Assembly: GCA_036320915.1 (NCBI GenBank)
Contig: JAXBDG010000008.1
Location: forward strand, 1,674,001-1,738,000
DNA length: 64,000 nucleotides
Direction of reading: 5' to 3'
DNA from: Linnemannia elongata
Taxonomy: Eukaryota > Mortierellomycota > Mortierellomycetes > Mortierellales > Mortierellaceae
Of the stretch, positions 1 through 13,291 are shown one piece after another (within the stretch, counting starts at the first letter, position 1; the number at the start of each line of letters is the position of its first letter). The position numbers and the translations under genes were made by a program. Under the pieces are notes generated by a model that was not told the origin of the DNA, searched no databases, and was given only the letters and a program-made list of their open reading frames with translations.

Positions 1-2
1 AC

Positions 3-641
3 CTGCACCGAAAAGTCTTCAAACCCTACTATCAGGCAAGACTTCCTGTCGTTCAAGAAGTCGTCGATAGTTCAAGCTCATTCGGAGCTCTGTTAGTCAA
101 GGACGGATGGGTGGCCGAGCTGAAACGGAAGTGTGTGTTTGCGATCCAGGACTCGTGGATGGGTCGGTCGCTTGTCGATCGGGCCCATGCTCATCGGATC
201 CAAGTCACGTTCCTGAAATTGGCACCCGATCGTGGCTCCGTCCCGCCGAGTCAGATTCAGGTTATTGTGGCTTTGAAGAAGGTTGATGGTGGTGGTGGTG
301 GAGGTGGAGTAGGAGGGCGAAGGAGTGTGGAGGAGGAGGAGGAGGAGGAGGAGGATAGGTATCAGGATATGGATTCGCCTGAGGGTCGGAGGAGATTGGA
401 TATTCAACTTCTACAGTTGCAGCAGGAGCAACAAATGAAGCAACAGCAACTACAACCTCGTCTAAATCAGCATCAGGAAGCGGACCAACAGGGTGAGCAA
501 GAAGAATCCAACCAGCAATACCGGGAGATATATAATCGGCACTCAGATGGCGTTCATCACCAGTATTCGACTACCCAGGACAAAGGCCACGCACAAGTGG
601 ATGAGTTCATGGCAGGCCAGAGCTCTACCATCGTCTTGTAA
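3..641 (+). CDS. 3' end of an unrecognised gene (partial)
   Basis: An open frame runs from the left edge of the window to a TAA at 639-641, so the true start lies outside. About 212 residues are visible. The first roughly 95 look like a folded domain (mixed hydrophobic and charged residues, for example AELKRKCVFAIQDSW), which I do not recognise. This is followed by a Gly run encoded by GGT/GGA repeats, a Glu run encoded by GAG repeats, and a Gln-rich tail with several Gln clusters, which is typical of a disordered C-terminus. The frame is open upstream of the first in-frame ATG at 108, so coding clearly continues leftwards. The trinucleotide runs could be length-polymorphic. Function unknown. 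Confidence 0.6.
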   Translation: MHRKVFKPYYQARLPVVQEVVDSSSSFGALLVKDGWVAELKRKCVFAIQDSWMGRSLVDRAHAHRIQVTFLKLAPDRGSVPPSQIQVIVALKKVDGGGGGGGVGGRRSVEEEEEEEEDRYQDMDSPEGRRRLDIQLLQLQQEQQMKQQQLQPRLNQHQEADQQGEQEESNQQYREIYNRHSDGVHHQYSTTQDKGHAQVDEFMAGQSSTIVL

Positions 642-921
642 GCCGCATCATGGTTGCGAAGCGAACAACATCCGAGTTACGTAGAACCGCATAAATTAAG
701 TAATGAAATAAGCGGAAAAGAAGCCAAAGGGAAAAAGGGATGAGATGTCGACGAATGACGGAGGTTTTGATGAATTTCTTCCATGGAAAGACAAGAAGAA
801 TAGCCAAAGGAATAGTTCCTAAAAAAAAAACTGGGAACAAGCCCTTTTGCTTTCTACAACCAACCCCTGTGACGACCCACGATAACTACCTACATCCGCA
901 GTTTCTGAACAGAAGGTGTTG

Positions 922-923
<2 letters not shown>

Positions 924-953
<30 letters not shown>
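924..953. repeat. Poly(A) run, 30 bases
   Basis: An uninterrupted run of A, about 280 bases after the stop codon of the first gene. It is one of several such runs in the window's intergenic DNA. Confidence 0.9.
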
Positions 954-956
<3 letters not shown>

Positions 957-3687
957 AAACATAGGGGCGGAGATTTTATTTTGGGAGGAATGAGACCCTT
1001 GGAGAATGGAACCAACCAAACAACAGTCGTCATGAGCAAAAGATAGAAGTGGAACCCCCCAGTCGTTGGTTGTGTTTGATTACAAGCAGAGACGAGAGTG
1101 AAAGGAAAGGGAAAGGGGAGAAAGGGGGAGAAGGGGCACGGTAGCACTGGTTCCTCGATTCTGTAACCTTCATGGAAATGACAGAAGGGTAGAGTATCAG
1201 GGCTTTTTAAACACTGTAGCGTGTTCATCTTATGCTTATGAACAAAGAAGTGCTACCAGATTGCATCCGGAGAATGAGGCGATTGGGAATGAATATCCGA
1301 GAAAGAGTATCCGATACTTCCTTCGTCCATCGGAAATTGGTACGCTTTCATAGGCTATGAAGCAAACCAGTGATCGTTGCTCCTGGAAATAGAACCAACT
1401 AGTGGTGATAATAAACCAAGTGTACGTATCTTTTCATGCCACATTACCCTACTTCTTTTCCCATCGCCTTCCTCTTTTCCTTCCTGTGAACAAAAATTGA
1501 GGGAAGAAGGAAAAAAAAATAGATACTAAGATACCATATCAATATGATAGAAGGGAGTCTACAAGAAGTGGAGTACAACCGATTACTAGAGGCAAGGTAT
1601 GTATTTTGCGACCTGACCAAACACGTGTAAAGATTCCTCTTTCGCTTTCTCTCCCTCCTTTCTCTTGCTCCACTTTTTTTTTGCAACCTTCTCTCACAAA
1701 GAAAAAGAGTCTGGTAGATAGAAAGATAACAGATCTGGATCGAGAGCGAAACGATGGACGGCAAGAGATAGTAGATAGAAGAAATGAAGAAGTAGACGTC
1801 GCTATGGATTGTTTGTTAACAGAAAGGAATGTGCACAGGGATCGGCCAACATAACGTTCATTGTTTGTTTGATTTTTTTTATCGTCGCTAAACCATGTCC
1901 CTTCCTTTGTGATGTAGGTTTGTTTGTTGCAAAAAAAGGAAGAAAGTTGGTCCCTTTCTCCTTCGACTACCTTCTGCAATCCACAAAACCTTCCCGTCCT
2001 TCCTACAGATCTTTTCAGAGGAGGCACAGACAGAACAAACAAAAACAATGCCCTATTATTTGTTGTGTAAGAATCTGGTACCACCAGATAAGGGAGGTGA
2101 TTGTTCCTGGATGGATTTATTATTCCTACGGCCTTCGCCACTGATGGAACTGATAAAGTGATAACGATGAATGATTCAACCCTGCTGTGCATAACAATCT
2201 TCCCTTCAGGGACGATCATTCATGACTGATCCTCGGTCACTCACTTAAAAAGGACAACGTCTTCCATACTCTTGTCACACTCTTTGCGTTCTTACTCGTT
2301 TTCTAACTCGCATCTCTCTGTCTCGCTCTCTAATTCTTTCATACAAGCACAATCTCTGCCGATCTCTCAGCCCTCTTCTCTGTCTTACAAGATGAATGAG
2401 CGTACAAATAGGGCGGGAAGAACGTCGACTCGTATTGGCTATCCCTTCCCCACTCTCTCTCCCCATAACCCGGTTATCGACAACATAACTTGCTGCAATG
2501 GCAATTGAGAGGAGAGGTATCGAAGATAGGAGTTTGTAAAACAGAAGCCAAGCAGCCAGGCACGATGAGGAGAAGAAGAAGAGAAGGTTACTCTGTTCTA
2601 AACAACAGGTGATGGTTGGATTAGAGAGGAAAGAACCCTCTTGGCTGTTCACTTTTTTTGAGGGACCGACCTTTTTGCTTCCTCCTATCATTGTCCCTGA
2701 CTCACGCTTTTTTTTTTTTGTGATTCTGTGGTTACTTTCAATCATCATTTGTTCATTTCATTCAAAGTGAGGCTATCGCTATCACACTCACACAAGTTGT
2801 TGTTTCTGGGCAATGGGGAATGAGTGAGCAAGAGGGGAGAGACCAAGAATCCATTCTCCGTTTGAAAAAACGAGACACCACACCATCGATTTCATTTCTG
2901 GTTTGTTCAATCAGGTTCTGGCTGCGTGATTGCTGGACAATTCTCCTACTCTCCCCATGCAAACCCACATGGAATACAACTCCTCCCCTCCTCCTTGCAG
3001 GTTTGCAAGCGGGCGGGATCTGGAAAACACACTACTGCATGGATCTAATGGACGTCCTGGTTGGTTGGAGTTGAAAGGATGGCTGGCTGTCTTGCTTTTT
3101 AGTCTAGACTTTTCCTTTAACCATTTGGTTTGTCAGAGATGGGGATGGAGGGGACGTAAAAATAAAATAAAAAATTACAGGGGCAAGAACAAAAGTGGAT
3201 GTAGAGTAGAGTTGGACGGGTCTTGTTCCGAGAGGATCATGCCAAGTGCGACCGGAGTAGGTAACAAGTCAAATGGGAGGATGCGTTGATTTCTTTTCCT
3301 GGAGCGGGGCTTCTTTTTCCGCTCTTTCCTCCCTGTCCTCCTTCCATGTTCTTTCGCCCTTTTGGCGACCATAAGGGAATAGATCGGTCACCCCGAACCA
3401 TTTGCGGCCCAAGTTTGTAAACAAGGAGAAAAATTAATCGATCGATATAGCTATATCATAATGCTGTGTCCCAACTGTTGGTTCAAAAGATACAATATCT
3501 GCCTTATGAGTGTGTAAGAGTAGTAGGCCTGACGGTATGTGTGTTTGGGCGTGGATGTAGCACCAAAACATAAACAAAGACATCATCATCGTCATCGATA
3601 AACAGATAAACAGATGTAAACAAAGTGAGCGCTTTATTATTTGTTTTGATTGCGTTTTGCGTTGTGGGCAAGTACCTCATTTCGCAG

Positions 3688-3716
3688 AAAAAAAAAAAAA
3701 AAAAAAAAAAAAAAAA
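3688..3716. repeat. Poly(A) run, 29 bases
   Basis: Uninterrupted run of A within non-coding DNA. No target-site duplication or element body was seen next to it, so it is not evidence of retroposition on its own. Confidence 0.9.
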
Positions 3717-5809
3717 CGTTGGGCCAAAAGAAACGAAACGGACGACAAATGGAGAAATGCAAACAAGCGTGCGAAAACTTTAATTCGGAGGTTTTGTTAC
3801 CAATTCGTATTGCTCCCTCCTCTACTTCTCTGTTCTCGTATAAACCCTCACCTCGGTGAAAAACGAGATCAGGCAAAGTTTACATGGGCAACCAAGAAAA
3901 AAAACATGGTTTGTTTTGGGGGGGTCCTCGACTCTTTTCATGGCTAGTCCGCTATTCGACGCTCTTGGGCAAAAAAAGCGAGACACAGAGAAATGAGTGG
4001 GTAGTTCCCTAACTCCTTCTTACATTAGTTTTTTCATCAACGAAAAGCTCGACTCGGATGACAACCCGGAGATATTATTTGACTAAGGTTCGAAAATGAG
4101 AAAAGTAGGATGTAATAAAGACCGTGGATGAACGGCAAACGACTCCAACGGCCAGGACAAAAAAGAGCTTGTTAAGAAGAGAGAAGGGAGAGGTATGCTT
4201 GCTTCTTTTAGCATGCAACCCGATCGTGAGAGAATGCCACCTTTTGAGATAATTATGGCCTTATGTTTTGATCGTATTCGCCTCACCCCTTTTGCGATCG
4301 AGCACAAAGTCCCTGGGAAATCGAAGACACAAGGAGCGCCATGCTTCAAAATGGCGTTTAGAATGGCCGCATTAAGCAATGAATGCGTGGATGGATGGTT
4401 TATAACGGCAAAAGTACACACTAACGCAAAAAACATACTCTCCCCTTCTCTCGGCTAAACGATCGCTAACCCTCAACAAACAATAAACATCAATAGGTTG
4501 ATAATAACTGGATTTTTTGTTTGTAACGAATAGAGTACGTATCGCAACGTGAGGTGTCTCTGGTACAAGAACCTTCTAGGAACCTCAGTCTCGTTTGAGC
4601 AGTTTCAATGACCAGTTTGGATCAAAAATAATAACGAGGGAGGGACACACACTAGTACCAAGTACCTTGATCGATGTAGAAACGACCTAAAAAAGCCCTC
4701 ATTTTCCCATGGAGGCCGAGGGTAGGGCAGGAAGTTAAGAAAGGAGAGCAAATGCATGCAACCATGAATGTTTGATGATTTATGGAAGAGGAAATACGGA
4801 AAAGGGCAAGGTGGTAGTTGACAGTAGGGGGGCTAATAGAAAAGAGCAGATGATTTCTGTGCATGTCATGAAGTCTCTCCCCTTCGGAGGACAGCCGATC
4901 AATTCGCCTGTCTGCCTGTCTCTTGTACCCCTTCTATTCATCTCCTCTCCTCCAACCCCCGCCCTCCTTTTTCGTTCTGTAGCAGTTTTTTAACATTTTC
5001 ATTGGGACATCTGGATCGAACCCAAGGGAATTCGGCGAAAAGTAAAAAAAAAATTGTTTTGCAAGACAATACGCCCTAAAAAGGGCGAACGGCTGTTCGC
5101 TTTGAGGATCAGGTAGGGTAGTGCTGACCTACAGTGGAGAACTTGATCGAACGAGAACAAGAAGATGATGATGATTGTTGTGATGATGCATAAAGATGAT
5201 GGCGATGATGATGATGACCTGATTGAAGGAGGAAAAAGAAGAAGTCGAGGAAGGGTCTGGCAAAGTGGAGTTGTCAAGGTGAGTGGAGTGGAGTGGGGTA
5301 AGAAAGGTAGGGGGTTGAAGGAGAGACGAGGGTAACCTTCTCTTGTTCTGACTTACCCAGGCAAAGGCAGATCAATCGGATCGTTACCCAGTTGATACTC
5401 ATTACATTACTTGCCCGCTACTCAATGTATTGGTTGTGTTGGCAATCAATTGAATTGAGTTACAAGGCATTGCCGCCCTATTGTATTATTCCTGTTCGTC
5501 CTGGTTGATACCTGGATAGCCAGGTTTCCAGCATAACTACATAAATACCCTTCATTTCTTTTTTTTTTTCTTTTTTTTTTTTCTTCTTTCTTGTTCTTTG
5601 TTCATCACACGACCATCCACCCCACCCCCATACCACTTTGCATTTCGTACCCTGTTGGAGTAATTCACTTTTCTTCAATCTCTTCCCTCTATCCTTAATC
5701 TCTTTTCGCTCACTCCTCTGCCTTCCTACCCTCTTCCTCAATCCACACACTCATCCCACAACAGCAACAACAACAACAAACACTTATATCCCTCAAACAC
5801 TCATCAACA

Positions 5810-7748
5810 ATGTCTCAACTCGAAAAAAGCGACCAGAAGGTCTTTTCTGCAGACAATGGAATGGAACTTCAGCCCATGAAGGAGGTTACCGAGGACAACG
5901 TTATCGACACCAATGAGCAGGTCCCCGGACCCATCCCCTTTGCCGCCTGGCTCATTATCGTCAGTAAGTTATCTCTCCTTTTTATTATCAGATCGCATTT
6001 GCACTGTATGAATGCATCACATCACAGCACATCAAGCACATAAAAGCAATTCTTGCGGCGGGGCTTTTTTATAAACCCATTCCTCATCAATTGTGGATTT
6101 GACTTGGTTGCACGAACGCATAAAGACTCCCTGCATCGTCTGCAGATCCTTTCCACCTGTCAAACCCAAACCTTTTTCTCTCATTTTGATTGTTTGTGTG
6201 CGTATGGGTTGGCTGTGCTGTTCTTGTTAGTGAGAGCACAAACAATTTTTTTCACTCGTTAACCATGACCCTCTCCTTTTACTCTATCTAAATAACCTAA
6301 TAGCCGAATTGTGCGAGCGTTTCTCGTTCTATGGTGCGTCCATGTTGTTCCAACGTTACATGTTGACCCATCTTCTCCAGACCAAGGGTAACGCCACAGC
6401 CATCTCCCGTGGATTCTCTTTCTTCTCCTACATCACCACCATCTTTGGTGCCATCGTCGCCGACAAGTGGCTCGGAAAGTTCAAGACCATCTTGATCTTT
6501 GCCATCCTCTACACCGCTGGTCTCGTCCTCTTGACCGTCTCCTCCATCGACTCACTCAAGGACACCCTCGGTCTCCCCGGTTTCCTCGTTTCCCTCTACT
6601 GCATGATCTCCTGGGGTACCGGTGGTATCAAGTCCAACGTCTCTACTTTCGCTGCCGAGCAAATTCCCGCTGAGGACTACCCTCACCCCACCAAGACCGG
6701 TGTCACCATCAACCATGCCATCACCGTCGAGCGTGTCTTCCGTTACTTCTACATGGCCATCAACATTGGTGGTATGTTGGGTCAGGCCATCACCCCCGCC
6801 GTCTCCGAGAAGGCCTGGGACCTCGCCTTCATGATCCCCGCCATTGTCTTCGTTGTCGGTATCATCATCTTTGCCCTCGGTCGTCCTAAGTACTACGATC
6901 GCCCTCCCAACGGTAACATTCTCGGTCAGACCTTCCGCTGCCTCATCTATGCCTTCAAGAACCGCAAGAGCCGTGCCCCTGGTACTCACTGGATTCAGGG
7001 AGCCAAGTCTGCCAACGATGGATCTCTCGAGTGGGACAACAAGTTCGTCGACGATCTGGAGAAGACCTTCCACGCCTGCAAGGTCTTCTTGGTCTACCCC
7101 GTCTACTGGGCTCTGTACAACAACATGAACGACAACTTTGTCAACATGGCCATCAACATGACCCGTCCCAGCTGGTTGAAGCCCGAGCAGTTGTCTTTCG
7201 TCAACTCTGCCGTCATTGTCATCTTCATCCCCATCCTCGACATCATCGTCTTCCCTCTCCTCCGCAAGGCCGGCTTCAAGTTGGGACCCATCAACCGTAT
7301 TATCATCGGTTTTAGTATTGTCACTTTCTGCTTCGTCTACGTCACTGTCTTGCAGCATTTCCTCTACAAGTCCGGCCCTTACTACAACTTCTCCGGCGTT
7401 GACCCCCAGGGCAACCACATCGACATCCCCAAAGACATCTCTTTGGTTATCAACGACATCACCATCTGGACCCAGTTGCCCGCCTACATCTTGATCGGTA
7501 TCTCTGAGATTTTCTCGTCCGCCACCGGTCTCGAGTTTGCTTTCCGCTCTGCCGCCCCTGAGCTCAAGTCCGTCGTCATGTCGCTCTTCTTGGCCACCAA
7601 CGCCTTTGGTTCCTTGATCGGAATGATTTTGGCCATCTGGTCCAACGACCCCAACTTTGTCTACGTCTATGCCGCCCAGGCCGTTGCCATGTTCATCATG
7701 ACCATCCTCTTTGCCATGAAGTTCCACCACCTCGACCACATCATCTAA
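5810..7748 (+). CDS. PTR2: POT-family proton-coupled oligopeptide transporter
   Basis: Two exons, 5810-5963 and 6304-7748 (532 residues). The intron starts GTAAGT and ends AATAG, and joining it creates an in-frame Thr before ELCERFSFYG, the conserved first-helix motif of POT/PTR2 transporters. The POT signature FYMAINIGG is at about residue 200. About 12 hydrophobic segments are spread through the protein, with a large hydrophilic loop around residues 240-310 as in fungal Ptr2. It should import di- and tripeptides with protons at the plasma membrane. Length is slightly short for the fungal family, mainly because the acidic N-terminus is only about 45 residues. Codon use is strongly C-ending, suggesting high expression. 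The leader just before the ATG is C/T-rich and then CAA-rich. Family assignment is firm; substrate range is inferred. Confidence 0.95.
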
Positions 7749-10700
7749 ATCCCACCTAGTTTTCCTTCGTGTTTTTATCGCACTCTATTCTCTTTTATTT
7801 GTTTTTCTACGCGTTTGTAAATAGATAGCGCATCTTAACCCACCTTTTGTAATTTTATCCCTCGCATCCATTTTCATTAAATGTTCGAAAGCAAACAAAA
7901 CAAAACAAAAACTGTCCCTTGAAAAAGTAACCAATGCTCCTTTGTTTGTGGCCCCAGTGTTTGTTTGAACGAAAGGAATCCAATGACGAAAGCGCGCGGA
8001 GTGGCGGTGTGAATGTGGTCGTGTGAGTGCATGTGGTAGAGAAACGAGGGAGGGGCTGAGATTGGAGTAATGGATAAGGAGAGAGGAAGGAGAGGCGTGG
8101 CCGTCATGATCGGGAACACACTCAAAATAACGACAAAAAAAAACAAAACCAACAACATTACGCCCTTTGCCTCCCAGATGGGCAAATCCTGCCCATTCGC
8201 CCTTTTGCTTTCCATCTGTATCTACAAGTGGTTTTTTGTTTATTTGTTTGTGTTGTTTGTTTTACTGATTTTTTTGCTTGTGCGTGCGTGCATGGATGTT
8301 GTCTTAATTTTTTTATGTAAATGGGAACGGTTTCCTGATTTGGATCCGACCGAAGGCCTGGACAGGACACAGAGAGGAGTGAGAAAGGCTGTTCTGGGAC
8401 ATGAATCGCATTGCTCTCTCTGTTTTGTTTCTTTGAGTGTGTCTTTTTTGTTCATGGTCGTACAGGAACAAACAGAGATGAGAAAAAGTACCGCTTTCTC
8501 CGAGGAGTTTTTCATTTTTTTTTTGTCTTTGACGTTGTTGATGCTGGTTGGGTGTTTCTGTAAGAACAACCTTCTTTTTTTCTAATCAGAAAAATGGAAA
8601 AAGAGAAAGAGAACGCTCTTGCACGTTTCCTTGGTGATAGAGAAGTGCAATGGGTGAATGAGCGGAAGAAAGAAAAGAGTGAGTGAGTGAGGGAGAGGGG
8701 GTGTTCACTGAGTTCAGATTGGGTCCGACACGGGTCGTCCATGACAACATGGTACACACGTCCAGCTGAAGAAAAGGATCTTATCTCCGGCCGCGTGATG
8801 ATGAGAGATGAGGAGAAAACAAGGAAGAATGAAAGGGCGAGGAAGAGGCTGGATGCAAAGTTCCCAGGAACGAAAACGATAAAAAAAATTAAAAACAGAA
8901 TGAAAACGTTTTGATCGGAGACGGAGAAAGATAAACGGCGTGGCTCGACATAATCTAATGTTCATTTTTAACATGTGCAAATGTTCTTTTTGTTGGCTGT
9001 TTCTTTCTCAAATGAAATGAAAGGGAAAAAGGAAGGAGGACAACAGGGTAAGATTTGCATGGCAGATGGAGGGCAAAACAGAGTGTGTGTGGACTGAGCT
9101 GAAATGTAGATGTGTTATTTTGGGTTGTGTGTGGGTGACTAACTGGAAGAGTGCATAGTCGGTATGCCCTCATCCTCACCCTCTGCATTCCAAAGGTCCA
9201 TAACGATTGTGAACAAAGCCGCCGAAAAAATCAAAATAAACAAACATGCAACAGACAATCTTTGTTTTGCTTGCTTCCCCGTGCTTGCCACGAAAGAAGA
9301 AAGGAAGATGGGCAATTTCTGTGGTTAGATCTCCGTGTGTGGACAGAGAGAAGGAGAGATGAAAAAGAGTAGGTAAGCAAAGAAATGTCAACAAAATACA
9401 AGTTATTTGTGGTGAGGGGAAGGAGAGAGGGAGATGAGCGCCATTTTTTTTTTGTTTGTTTTTGTGTGACCCGATAGACGGAGAGCTCAGCAGAAAGGAA
9501 AAAAAATGCAACAACAAGCATCAACCCAAGAAAAAAAAAATGCGGGTATGGATGGACCTATCGCGTTGCATTGTTTGTTCAATCTTTTAATGCTCTGGAC
9601 AAGGATAAAGGATTTCAAGGGTACATGACATGCAGCTGCGAAAAGGAGAGGCTATTTTGAGTATGAGTATGTAGGGGACGAGGGGGTTGTAGGGACAGAT
9701 GAATCGCAGAAACGGACACATAAAGATAAAGGGGGATGAGATCCAGAACAAACGGACACACTGAGATCTTGCTGTCAGAATCTTGCTTGCCATAGAGAGA
9801 GTGAGAAAGGGGAGGGGGAGAATGAAGGAGAGAACAGATGGAGAGAGATATGAACACATCTCAACTTTACTCAACAACAAACCTGTGATGCATTGACTCT
9901 GGCCCCTACTCCTCTCGGTCTTATCTAAATGAGATTGTATCTGTTTCGTGGTCATATACATTTTCTATAGTAGTACCTGCCTATTTGCCTCATCTTTTTC
10001 TACTCATTTCATTGACTAGTGGTGGACAATTACAAATACAGTGTGATGCTTTGCACATTCTGTCTTTTGTTTACGTTTCTTTCTTTTCCCAGAAAGAGTT
10101 TTTTCTTGTTACACATGCATGGAAGCATAAAGGAACATGGAGTCCGAAAGGAGGGAAGAACAAAAGAATGATCGAGCCACACTCTTCTTCGCTTTTGTAT
10201 GCATTCGATGCAAAACACAATAGCGAGACAACATCCAGATCAGGTTCGCATCGCTTCGCATCCAGTCGTGTCTCACTCCTCGCATCATCAGTTGTCTGTG
10301 CCGCTGATCGTACCTGAATTCTTCCTCTTCTACTCCTCTCCTGTAGTGATTACTATCGCAGACATAGCAACCATATCTGATGGTGGTGTTTGCTTTAGTA
10401 GGTAAGCTGTCATGCTCACCTTTTTTCTTTCTTTTTTTTTATGCGGTGAAAAAGTCCGCGATTGCTTTTTACTTTTTTCTTTACTTTGATCTTTCTTCCA
10501 GCCTGATGACATGAGGGTCGCTTGGCCAAGAGCAAAGCAGTCCTCGACAAAAGACGCATAGTTTAGTCAAAGACAACCAAACTCTCACTCCCTCATCCCC
10601 TATTGTCTTCCGGTAGATAATGCTGTTCAACGATCGCCGTCGCATAAAGGTGGACGAGAGCAAGAGTAAGAGAGTGAGAGCACCCAACGGGAAAAGAAAG

Positions 10701-11593
10701 TGTGTTAGAGAGCAAATGCATTATTGTCAGTTGAGAGAGCACTCTCTACTTTATTCATCACAGAAGAAAACGAGAGGCTAGGCAACACTTGATGATGATG
10801 GTGACGATGATTATGATGCCTGAACCGCGCAAAAACGTACGAGAAAGGAGGATAAAAAGGGCTAATTGCCCCTACTTGCACAGTGAGAGCACACACGAAG
10901 GAAGGAGGGGTGCTAGCAGGGTTATCGACTATCCAAAGGATCTTTTTTAGTCCTGAAAGTACTGTAGAGTACCTTTTTCCTGCAATACATTGACCCAGAC
11001 ATTAGGGACAGGACAGGGCAGATAGAGGACACGTCCCTAACACAAAATAAAAAAAAATAAAAAAACTGACCCACATTTTTTAGGCTTATTCAGCCCACCA
11101 TTATCTCCATCATTGTCGTCATTGCCAGTCAGCACATACCGGCATTTAGTGTGGCCGCATTTTGGGTCCTTCCCCTAGAAATGATGATGGGCCATTAACA
11201 TCACTATGACCGACCAGGTTTAGGATGGATGCGACGTGTAGAAACGGAGAGAGGCAGGGAATTCGAAGCTACAACTGGGACACACAATAAAATAACAGTA
11301 AAGAGAAAGAAAGACATAGGATGTAGTTAAACGGGAAGAAAACAAAAAAAAAAAGAGGATGTGTGAGAGCGCGCACAATCGATGCATAGAAACTGATTGG
11401 AACCCCACCCATCCCCTTCTTTATTCTGCGTGGGTATAATGTGGCTTTCGAACATGGGTGTATGCCTTGTTGTTTGCTCCTCATTTTTTCTCGTTTGCTC
11501 CGTTCTTTTTCCGTTGCTCAAAACCTGGGGGTGGTTATGTGAGTGAGTGAGTGATAGTTGACACGAGATCCAGAACCCAGCTGGGAAGAATAT

Positions 11594-11617
11594 AAAAAAA
11601 AAAAAAAAAAAAAAAAA
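11594..11617. repeat. Poly(A) run, 24 bases
   Basis: Uninterrupted run of A in the non-coding DNA upstream of the Rho-GEF gene. Confidence 0.9.
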
Positions 11618-13283
11618 TGTGAGTGCTGAGAGCAATGACCCTCTCTCTTTTATTATTATTGTAAGATGATGATGATGTTGTTGACTGTATGTCCTAAAGG
11701 CCCATAAGACCGGCTTAAAAAATTTTGAATGACTGATGGACGGGGCCTTGTCTTCCCTTCTTTCTCTTCCCCCCATGTCCGGGAAATGAAGAGAGCCAAG
11801 CCGTAGGGAGCAGGCGAATTCAACTCCAGCCAACAAAAGAGATATCGAACGGACCGGACTCACGGACAACAAACAGACCTTTTTTTTATTTTTACACTTT
11901 CGTTTGCTTTCTTTTGGAGTGTTAAAAAGAAATCCTCCTCGGGTTTATCGTTGTCTTTTGATGTTTATGCATGTGTGTGGGGAAGAAGAGGGAATGAGGG
12001 TGTCATTTGCACAAAATGAAAACAACAAAACAACAACAACAACTAACAACGAACAACATCAAGTTTTCTTTTCTTTCTTGTTTTCCCAGTTGCCTTTGCT
12101 GTTTTTGTTTGCTTCCTTGGGACACAAGAAGTAGATGAAAAGTGAGTGAGGGATGATGAGGAAGAGGAGGGGCAATGGGATGAGTGGAATAGAGTGTTTG
12201 TTTTTGTTTTGTTTGTTGATGTTTCCCGAATGTCGTGGTCGTGCAACTCAATTGATCGTTTTACAATAGTAAGTGTAGTAAGCATAGACAATGGATGACC
12301 ACTACCACAACCTATTACCCACCACCATAATGAAGGGAAGGACCCGTTTGTATTCCGCCCGTCATATCTTTCTCTCTCTCTCTCTTTTTTTTTTATGGTG
12401 TTTGGTTTGTCCCGCTCGATTATCCCCTTTTCACACTCTTCCTCTTTTTTCTCTTTCACTCTTTCTTGTTCCTGACCACCTCTCTTCTCTTTCTTATTTC
12501 TCTTCTTCTCTCTCTCTCTCTCTCTCTTCCCCTCTCTTTCCCTTTTCTCTTCTCTTCTCTTGTTCTTCTTCTTCTCCTTTGTCCTCTTCCCTCGACACTC
12601 TTCTGCTACTACCCTTGTTATTATATTTTCCTTTATTCTTCCCTTCCCTTTTCTCCTCCTTTATTAATAGTTTCATTTCAACCACCCATCGACTGATTCA
12701 GCTTCTCTCTTTCGATCCCCTCATTCAATTCTGCACTTCTTCACACTTTTTTAATGACCTCAACCTGCTACTCTTCTTACTCACCACTCTTCACTCTTCA
12801 ACTCTAATAACCTAATACTCAGCTATTCCACTTGCACATACTCTTCTCCTTCCTCAACGACAACGACACGCCAACTACTACCACTTCACACACCAACCAC
12901 GCCGACACACTCTCAACATACCACTCAATTCCTCACCCACCACTACCAACAACTTACCTCAACTCTTTCCTTTAATTTTCTTCTTTCTTCTGTCCTTTCT
13001 CCCAACTCAACTACTGTTTCCTGTTGCGAATGTTTCCCCGCAAAAGCAGATAGTCAGAGATAAGAAAGAAAGAAAAAAAAAAAGAAAAAAAACTGTATTT
13101 TTTTCCATCGTTGTCCAGGCACTTCGTTTTTCTTTTTCTGGTGGTAAGTGCGCACAAGGAGAAGAACAGCATCAACGAAAAGAAAGAAGGCACATACCCA
13201 ACAACGCAACACAACCAATACACGAGCTTCAACCTTGGCCATATTGTGCCGAGACCAAACCAATTCATTGCCGACGGGGACAG

Positions 13284-13291
13284 CATATAAG
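13284..13291 (+). promoter_or_regulatory. Candidate TATA box of the Rho-GEF gene
   Basis: A CATATAAG element is followed by C/T-rich leader-like DNA up to the ATG at 14388. If used, the leader would be about 1.07 kb, possibly containing an intron. The assignment rests only on motif and context. Confidence 0.3.

Larger units (their letters stand above)
642..5809. other. Long non-coding stretch upstream of the peptide transporter
   Basis: No gene is supported here on either strand. Open frames are short, overlap low-complexity DNA and have no family resemblance. The stretch holds poly(A) runs, pyrimidine-rich blocks, GAT-type triplet repeats around 5165-5218, and a C/T-rich leader from about 5550 to the transporter start. 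A TATA-like ACATAAATAC at about 5539-5548 could be the transporter's core promoter. Confidence 0.5.

Noticed and set aside
4083..4100. GGTTCGAAAA resembling a tRNA B box
   Set aside because: Lacks the paired CC, an A box and an acceptor stem.
6552..7739. A 395-codon open frame antisense to the peptide transporter
   Set aside because: It mirrors the transporter's C-ending codon bias, which removes stops on the opposite strand. Its product is an implausible Gly/Asp/Val-rich string with no family resemblance.
12291..12815. A 174-codon frame in the pyrimidine block upstream of the Rho-GEF
   Set aside because: Pure Ser/Leu/Phe low complexity from CT-rich DNA.
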